Source of the DNA: Echiichthys vipera
Lineage: Eukaryota > Chordata > Actinopteri > Perciformes > Trachinidae
Assembly: GCA_963691815.1 (NCBI GenBank)
Contig: OY829648.1
Span: 29,642,383-29,706,382, forward strand
Reading direction: 5' to 3'
Length of the DNA: 64,000 bases
Of this stretch, positions 1 to 64,000 are shown piece by piece. A program made the position numbers and the translations under genes. Below the pieces are notes generated by a model. That model was not told the origin of the DNA and ran no database searches. It worked only from the letters and a program-made list of their open reading frames with translations. Each line of letters starts with the position of its first letter. Position 1 is the first letter of the stretch.

Positions 1-540
1 GAGAGAGAAGGCCAAAGGGTCACCACAGCCATTCAGCCTTTCACTGCCCACCTCATGTTCCAGTGTCTTTCAGTTGGACTGATGCAGAAGAATATTAATA
101 AGCCGTTTCTGAATTCAGTACATTGAGTATACAGATCAGCAGTCAGTGCAAGACGTGGTATAGGACTAGATTTACCTGTGTTTTGTTGTGTGAGATCTGT
201 GAGAAGAGCAGAGGCATCACATTTACAATCCCTCCTGTTGGAACAAAAACAGAACAGCGGGTCAATCTTACAGACTGTGTGGTTTTTATTTACTGCACGC
301 AGACTAAACTTTATTAAAAAAGGATTCTAACACCTTCATTCATATGGTTCATCTATGTATTTGTGGGCTTCTTTTACCATTCCACAGCTTTATTTCATGC
401 TGAAACAGAAAACCAGTGTGCCATCACTTCCTTAATGCTCTTGTTAAAAAATTGTTATAACACCAGTATATCACGGCTATGACGTCTAATTCCTTTACAC
501 AATTCTATAGGCTAATTAGGCAAAGTACCGGAAGTGAACA
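1..540. other. Intronic or downstream sequence, nothing recognised
   Basis: AT-rich noncoding DNA. The short open frame at 123-317 has no recognisable domain and no splice-border support. I see no repeat boundary here. Confidence 0.4.
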
Positions 541-668
541 AGTCGCCATTGCTGCGATGGCATCTCCCTCCAGTATACGCATGATTGAATGGGAGGTGTC
601 ATAAGAAGTGTACCTTTTCTACTTTTACCTTCATTTTTTATGCAGCATTACTTTTGACAACGATATCT

Positions 669-782
669 CGGAAGTCGGGAAAAACCTGTGCAGTTCTCTG
701 CTGCTCCAACAGCAGTGGGAAACTTCAACTTTGGAAAAAAAAACTACTACACAAACCTTTACCTCATGAAGAGGGATTTTAA
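669..782 (+). pseudogene. THAP-type zinc-finger N-terminus fragment, left arm
   Basis: The plus-strand frame reads SGKTCAVLCCSNSSGKLQLW followed by KKKLLHKPL and then a stop. The spacing C-x4-C-S-N and the following K-L-x-x-W resemble the start of the C2CH THAP DNA-binding finger found in P-element-like and other fish transposases. Only the first third of the roughly 90-residue domain is present. No downstream C-x2-H pair is visible, so it cannot fold as a working finger. Confidence 0.5.
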
Positions 783-1029
783 TTATGTACCTCTATCTCT
801 GATTAGCTCAGCTACTTGATGTTTACATTGTGGTCATTAGTTGTCCCTAGTTAGAGCAACTTATGTTATAATTCACAATAACACCACATTGAGTTAATTT
901 GCTCTGTGCAACCACGGCAGTCTTGATATAGGCGTCTAACTTGAGCTAGCTAAGCAGTGTTAGCTAGCTGACATTACTTTTTCACTGTGTTAAGCTAGGC
1001 AGACGCATTCTATTCATTGTCAGACTGAC

Positions 1030-1192
1030 GGGTGTTAACCAAGTTAGAGTGCAGTTGGGAACAGTCCCCTCTGTTAATATTCTTGATCCACTTAAAAGGT
1101 TTGTGTAGTTCACATTCAGTTTTTTTCCAAAATTGAAGTTTTCCACTGCTGTTGGAGCAGCAGAGAATTCCAAAGGTTCTGCCCGACTTCAA
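1030..1192 (-). pseudogene. THAP-type zinc-finger N-terminus fragment, right arm
   Basis: The minus-strand frame reads MKSGRTFGILCCSNSSGKLQ, then FWKKTECELHKPF. It is the inverted partner of the fragment at 669-782 and extends further, through C-E-L-H. The first expected cysteine is replaced (T-F-G instead of T-C-A), so the zinc site is already damaged. It is most likely the remnant of a THAP transposase exon. Whether both arms come from one source element is inference from their shared 5' flanks. Confidence 0.5.
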
Positions 1193-1464
1193 AACAACAT
1201 TGTCAAAAGTAATGCTTCATAAAAAGTAGAAAAGGTACACCTCTAATGACAGCTCCCATTCAACTCTATAGTGGAGGGAGATGCCACAGCAGTAATGGCG
1301 GCGCCGCTAGATGGCGAAACACACAAACGGCTCGTCTATAGACCTTTTCAAATGAATTCAATTCCTAGGCAACAGCCTTGGTCCTTGTTAACTTCCTGTC
1401 AATTGATACCATTTACATACACTGCAACAGGAAATAAACTAGGACAGATTTAGAATGTTTATGT

Positions 1465-1776
1465 TTACTGGGACTGTAGTTCAATGGAATGCTTTGATAT
1501 ATAGTCGAGTACATGGCGCCAGAAGGAGTCAAACTTAGGGCAGGACTGAAAACGACAAGTTAGTGTCCTGGTCTTGGTCCGGTCCCTTGTCATATACGGG
1601 AGAAATGTTAGCATAAATCGTATGTTGTCTAGCTTTTGCAAAATGGAGTTGGATCTCTGGTGGATATTATCCAGGATATACAGGATTTTCGTTGACACTT
1701 CTGCCAAAATGACAATGTCAAGTTCCTGTTCCCACTGCGTTTTCAATTTGTCCTCCTCAACGCTCTCAGTGTTCAC
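1465..1776 (-). pseudogene. L1-like (Tx1/Swimmer-type) LINE ORF2 C-terminal scrap
   Basis: The minus-strand frame contains KLKTQWEQELDIVI, then a degenerate core, then SCPKFDSFWRHVLDYIS. The pattern W-E-x-E-L ... C-P-x-x-x-x-F-W is the C-terminal region after the reverse transcriptase in fish L1-like ORF2 proteins. The C-x2-C knuckle that normally precedes C-P is gone. It is a short 5'-truncated relic of about 310 bases in the last visible intron. Confidence 0.5.
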
Positions 1777-2185
1777 GTTGAATATAGAGTCCTTGGTAGA
1801 ATCTATATCTTATAGGTAGTCTAGGTAGAGTCATAACCATAGTGACAAATTGATAACCAAACACATTTCTGGTAAAGACACATTTAACAAATGACCTATT
1901 GTGCCTATATTTTTTTTTGGAGCAGTAAGTTTTGGCCACTTTGCTTTGAACTTAACTTCACGTTATTTTTCCAAATCTGGTGGGCAACATATAGCAGGTG
2001 GCCAGTGCACTGGGGATCAAGTTTGCTATAGGCCTTAAGTATTTTTTACCAGGAAAAAGAAGGGATGTCAGAAGAAAGAGAGTGTTGTGGACCGGAAAAA
2101 GAAAAACATTCAGAGGGTCAAAAATGTGAAAAGATGAAGACAGAAAGAAAGAAAGTGAGCAATATTGTACAAAGCAAATTCTCAC

Positions 2186-59849
<57,664 letters not shown>

Positions 59850-60757
59850 TTTGACACAACGAACGACTGATATAACTCTTGGATTCAAAGCCAACATTAC
59901 AGCAAATAACCCTGACCACCCACCTTGCTTCGCCTATCTTCAAACTATCCCCCTCCAGCTGCAGATGTCAGCATACACTGAGGTATCAAAAAGGTAAGAT
60001 AAAAGGGGTTACCATCTGCCATACACACCACTGTCAGTGCCCCACTAACTCAGCTGGAATTATGTTTTGCAAACTGCATTCTCTTCGCTGCACCGCAGTC
60101 TGTCATTCTGTACAGTTGTTATCACTGTGGGATGCTGGCTGCTGGTCTTTCACAACTCTTTATATATCATGTTTTCTAATGTTCTTTAATAACCTTGGGT
60201 CCCCCTTCAGAAGAACAAACTACATTGACTGACTAAAAGGATGGTTTGAGTGACTTTGGGTACAATTTGACCTTTGGGAGTGCTTTTGAAAAAAGCACAG
60301 CCTGGGACCTAAGAGCTACGTGCAGCTCTACAGTGAAAAAGGACACTTTGATCAGACTGAGACACTAAAGTTATAGAGGAGCAGCCCATACAAGGAAAGT
60401 AATGCTAACATTAACAGCTAATGCTATAGTAGGGAAAATACCAAACTTGATCCAGGAACACGGACACAAAAACTGATGTATCACTACCTCACACTGTGGT
60501 TAATATTACGTGTGTGACATCCCAGTATTTGGACGAAAGTGGAACTTTGGTCGCACGTTTGTTATTTAAAAGGGGTATAAATGCGGGTACTTGATGCAGA
60601 ATCAAATAGGTTTTGAACTGCAGTGTCATATATAATAAGTATATCTGTATTGGATCCCCCATTTCCTGTGAAACACCTCGGAAAGTATTGACAGACTGCT
60701 GCTCCTGGTTTTGTCAGAGGATTTGATGAGATGAGAAAAATCTGAAATCCACAAGAG
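59850..60757. other. 5' flank of the transporter gene
   Basis: Should hold the 5' UTR and perhaps the promoter on the minus strand. I see no convincing TATA box or CpG-rich core; the region is not GC-rich. The 117-residue plus-strand frame at 59879-60232 has no domain. Confidence 0.35.
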
Positions 60758-61215
60758 TTAAGGCTGCTCGATTATGATCACTTGATCAAAATCATAATCA
60801 CGGTCAGTACTTCACAATTACATTTAGTTATTTAACACAAGTACTTACTGACTTTGGAAACATCCTGCATTTATTAAACTAGTTATACATTTTTAACAGT
60901 GGCTTTTCTTGAATTTTAATTATAATTAGTGAAAAACAAAATGTAAAAAATTAGTTAGATAAAAATAATAAATACTAAATATTATTTAATATATAAAAAA
61001 TTAACAACAAAACATCACGGTGCACTGCTACAACCTACTGAAAATTCCTAAACATATATTCAACATTTTGGTAAACTTTATTCAACATAAGTTAAGTGTT
61101 GTTAAGGAAAGGGTGCGCTGAATTTATGACAAAAAATCAGAGCATCATTGAAATGGAATATGGTAAAATAATCGTTTTATCTGAATTATCTTATTAATGA
61201 TCGTTAGTCGTACTT
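60758..61215. mobile_element. Possible hAT-type MITE
   Basis: Starts taaggctgctcgattatgat followed by aatcataatcacgg, a string typical of fish hAT MITEs, and ends in ATCG-rich motifs (ataatcgttttatctg). No target duplication found. Confidence 0.35.
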
Positions 61216-61268
61216 TATACTGCTAATTAATATTATGTAAATGGTGCATTCATGTTATTCCTTGGGAT

Positions 61269-61720
61269 TGTCACGCCGCGGTGAGGTTTGTCCTGTCCGT
61301 GTCTTTCCCCCTGTTCCGTGCCAGATTATTTCGTGTCGAATGTATCCAGCGTTTGGTTTCAGAGTCTTGTTCATGCTTTCGAGTTCTTTGTTACCACATT
61401 CAGGTTTTTGTATTCCTTGTTTTTGTCCGAGTAATTTTTCTATTTTTTAATTCTCTTGTGACTTTGTTTTTTCCTCCTGGTTGGAGCGTCTTTATTTAAT
61501 TAATTATTTTGTTCATTTTGTATTTGTTTATTCCTCCCGTACGGAGCGACTTTGTTTTGAGATTTATTTGTTAACTTTGCCTTTTGTTTTTCCCCCTGTG
61601 CGGAGTGATTTTTTGTTTGTGGCTTTTTTTCTGTGCCACGTCCCTGTCGTCAAGCTAATAAATTCAGTGTTGATCCGCGAACCTCCGCATCTGAGTCCTC
61701 TTTCCTGCCTGGGCCTGACA
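61269..61720 (+). mobile_element. Solo LTR, Ty3/Gypsy-type
   Basis: 452 bp from TGTCACGCC to GCCTGACA, with identical 5-bp repeats GGGAT on both sides (61264-61268, 61721-61725). AATAAA at 61657-61662 is the expected polyadenylation signal near the LTR end and sets the plus orientation. Before it lie three imperfect copies of TTCCTCC-x(4-5)-GGAGCGACTTT. No internal gag-pol sequence is present, so it arose by LTR-LTR recombination. Confidence 0.85.
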
Positions 61721-62640
61721 GGGATATAGTGATGCACTTTGAAAACATCAATAGATGAAAGAAAATATATACATTTTTTTCCTCTGAAAGGTTTAATTTG
61801 ATGCAACATGCTTACACTACATGCTTCCATAAAGTTCATTCTTACACACTATTTTATGACAGCCTTTATGACAATACACACCATCAACCACTTTTCTGTC
61901 GCATTCAAATCCATCACTTGCACTCTACAAACCTCCCATCATTGCTAGAAATAAGCTGTCAATTTGAATCAGCCTGCTCGTTTTTCATGATTCTCTTATC
62001 AACCCTCTTCTGTACATGTACATATGGCGTCAGTAATTAGACATGTCATCATAATCCTTTTCATATTGTCTGTGTTCTCAGAGCTGCCAAGGCATGTGAT
62101 ATAATGGCTCAATATCTTATGTTACAGACCGACAAGACGAAAGTTTAAGAGTGAGTCAGAAAAAAGGACAAAGTGACCCTAATGGACATTAATAGCATTT
62201 TGATATGGACACCATTTGTCCCTTGTCTTTACACATGCTATCTGACACAACTCACAAGCCAAAGTTTGACTGCATCATAGCCTTACTTTATACGTTTTTA
62301 TGGGTAGAAAAAGAAGAAAACGTTTTATCTTTTTTCCCTTTTTTTTTAAATGTAAAATGTCACCGCCAACAGTTGCCAGATGCAAAGAAAACGTGAAGCG
62401 GTGAGGGACCAGGAAGTGCCATCAGGTGTGGTACATATTAATAATTTTCGTAGGGCTGTCCCCTGCAAGCCAAAGAGTCCAATCATCAGTAGCAGACCCC
62501 TCAATCAGTGTCAGTGTGCAGGGTACTTCTCTTTGTTGTGACCCTGCCGAGGAAGAGAGGCCTTTCCTGGTCAGGCTTCACCATAACGTCATCTCTGCCT
62601 TCTGCTTAGAAGCTCACAGCAAAGTAATACAAAAATGTTG
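61721..62640. other. Flanking sequence, nothing recognised
   Basis: No coding signal or repeat ends. Confidence 0.35.
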
Positions 62641-62935
62641 CTGGCTTTTGTTTGAACTCTAGTGTCGGTAAAAAATGTTGTTAAGCATATCTGATCCGTT
62701 GTTAGCCAAGTTAGTTCGAATGAGTTCGGAACTTGTTTATTACATGTACATCACTGTCACCCTGAACATCCCGCCAAACTCTGTTCAAAAAATGGCGCTT
62801 GACATATCTGATATCTACCTCAATGTTTTTAGCCCATGGCTGGGAGAACTTAACATTAGTACTAGGTGGATTACCAGTTAATCAGTAGATACCTTAGTTA
62901 CAACAGGATTGAGCTAGCAAAGCAGTTTGGTGTTT
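62640..62935 (+). repeat. Repeat arm sharing a block with 63805-63846
   Basis: agttacaacaggattgagct near 62893 is repeated with few changes near 63807; both read Y-N-x-I-E-L-A-K-Q-F in one frame. The two arms bracket the inverted-repeat element. Confidence 0.5.
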
Positions 62936-62958
62936 ATATGTGTCGTATTTATTCAATT

Positions 62959-63687
62959 CACCTTTGGCTTAGCCCCGCCCCCCTAAGTTACTGTTGCTAA
63001 ATCGGACAAGCTGCCATAGCTGACTGCATGTTTATAATGGCAGCTGTCACTGTCAAAACGATTTCTAGAGAGGCTCTTGACAACCTTTGGAGACAGCCAA
63101 CATGATTTAATATCGTTGAGGGGCCTTCAGAAAGGTCGACAGTATGCAATGGAGGAAGATGTGCAATATTTTAAATTGGAAATGGATGAAAAAAAACTGA
63201 AATTAGAGGCACAGGTCTTCAGATTGCAGAGCAGGAGAGAGAAGCCTCACCTAACGTCCATCGTCATTAATGAAAAATACAAAATTGAAGACCAGCATTG
63301 TTCTTGTACAGCAGGGTATTGTATTAAATTAATTTACCAACTGTTAACTTAACAATTGTGTCAAACTGGAGAAGCACTGACATGTGGCCAGATGTATTTG
63401 TTTACTGGCATAGCATTTCATGACAACGTTATAAGGTTAAAATAAACTCTGTTTCTTTGCCTCTCAGGATACCGCGTATTGCTGTTGCATGTGCCTCAGG
63501 CACATCATTTGACCATTTTTGTGTCTTAAAACATAAGTAAAGCCGAAAAAACAACAAAGTGTCACAGGCTCTAATGGTTGTCTATGGAGTTAGATGCTGA
63601 GAATGTCCAAGTCAGGGCTCTCTGGGCCGTTGGTAGTTAAATGCTATTGGTCCGTGAGCGTTCGGGGGCGGGGCTGAGCCAAAGGTG
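62959..63687 (+). mobile_element. DNA transposon relic with SWIM/YqaJ-type coding remnant
   Basis: 24-bp inverted ends: cacctttggcttagccccgc at the left and its inverse ending ctgagccaaaggtg at the right, matching at 23 of 24. 729 bp. The coding remnant suggests the ISL2EU-type group, but the superfamily call is inference. Confidence 0.65.
63077..63352 (+). pseudogene. SWIM zinc-finger fragment of a YqaJ-type transposon protein
   Basis: The frame reads DLISLRGLQKGRQYAMEEDV, then VFRLQSRREKPHL, then KIEDQHCSCTAGYC. The C-S-C-T-A-G motif is the C-x-C-x-A-G start of a SWIM finger, placed after the L-x-G-L-x-K-G block as in fish YqaJ-domain transposon proteins. The expected Cys-x-His second pair is altered to C-I-K-L, and the nuclease domain is missing. 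Confidence 0.55.
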
Positions 63688-64000
63688 AATTTGAAAAACC
63701 CCACTACAAGCTACAAGCTAACGTTAGCTTGAGTTGACTGGCTGACTCAACGGGGAGTAGAAACCGTCTCTGTTGCTTAAATCTGTCCATGAAAAAAAAA
63801 AATTCAGTTACAACAAGATTGAGCTGGCAAAGCAGTTTAGTGTCCAGTTCAGCACCACGGACAGAGCCGTGGACAGCGCCAAGGAGCGCAGAGCAGTGCC
63901 AACTTGTCAACATACCTTAAAGTATAGTAGTTAAAATGATCTGATTGATAACACAGATTCTGAGGTTGGGTTGACTGCGGTGATGAGGCTAAACTGGTAC
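63688..64000. other. Right-edge repeat-like sequence
   Basis: Contains the 16-bp palindrome aagctaacgttagctt near 63716-63731 and the second copy of the Y-N-x-I-E-L-A-K-Q-F block, continuing as FSTTDRAVDSAKERRAVPTC. Confidence 0.45.

Larger units (their letters stand above)
545..1303. repeat. Imperfect large palindrome: inverted pair of THAP-bearing copies
   Basis: Bases 549-775 and the reverse complement of 1082-1300 match closely. Both contain the block cgccatt...gcatctccctcca, then gaatggga, then gtgtaccttttctactttt, then the THAP-like coding segment. About 300 unrelated bases separate the arms. The right arm continues further into the coding segment than the left. Outside the arms the flanks (agtgaacaagt and ggcggcgccgctag) do not match, so this is either two head-to-head copies or a fold-back element. 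Confidence 0.7.

Noticed and set aside
59879..60232. Plus-strand 117-codon frame just upstream of the transporter start
   Set aside because: No domain, no initiation context of note, and composition like random AT-rich sequence.

Overview
The window looks like teleost fish nuclear DNA. It is AT-rich and full of long (CA)n and (TC)n microsatellites. It carries a dense mix of fish-type transposable elements (L2, L1-like, APE-type LINEs, Tc1, hAT, Harbinger-like, a Ty3-type solo LTR, palindromic MITEs) and the remains of one intron-rich host gene. I see no bacterial gene organisation, rRNA, tRNA, CRISPR array or complete viral genome.

The one gene that looks cellular lies on the minus strand and spans nearly the whole window. 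Nine short coding exons can be chained from 59849 (ATG) down to 2186. All have GT/AG borders, splice phases agree at every junction, and the joined frame of 772 nt has no stop. It encodes the N-terminal 257 residues of a polytopic membrane protein. The first membrane segment carries a G-T-G-I-L-G-L-P motif typical of AAAP/APC amino-acid transporters. The gene continues past the left edge. Its introns (0.8 to 23 kb) hold almost everything else, so exons are only about 1.3% of the span.

Layout, left to right. 1-2185: intron downstream of exon 9, with an inverted pair of THAP-like fragments and an L1-like scrap. 2186-2285: exon 9, with a 136-bp (TG)n tract right at its 3' splice site. 2294-25503: a 23-kb intron with a deleted L2 (2866-4790), a rearranged APE-type LINE (7265-8380), L1-like and other LINE ends (11290-13172), a nearly complete L2 with esterase ORF1 and APE-RT ORF2 (15494-21130), a Harbinger-like fragment and an hAT copy with an 8-bp target duplication. 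25504-33621: exons 8 and 7. 33622-48167: a 14.5-kb intron with several MITEs, a Tc1 copy containing two nested insertions (40782-42612), and an APE-type LINE with a 667-bp internal duplication (42905-46075). 48168-59849: exons 6 to 1, separated by smaller introns holding Harbinger and hAT MITEs. 59850-64000: presumed upstream flank with a solo LTR and a YqaJ/SWIM-type transposon relic.

The genes do not form a system: one transporter gene hosts many generations of selfish elements. The points most worth following are the (UG)n-adjacent splice site, the almost intact sense-oriented L2, and the internally duplicated LINE. Family names rest on recognising protein motifs and terminal structures by eye, without a database search.
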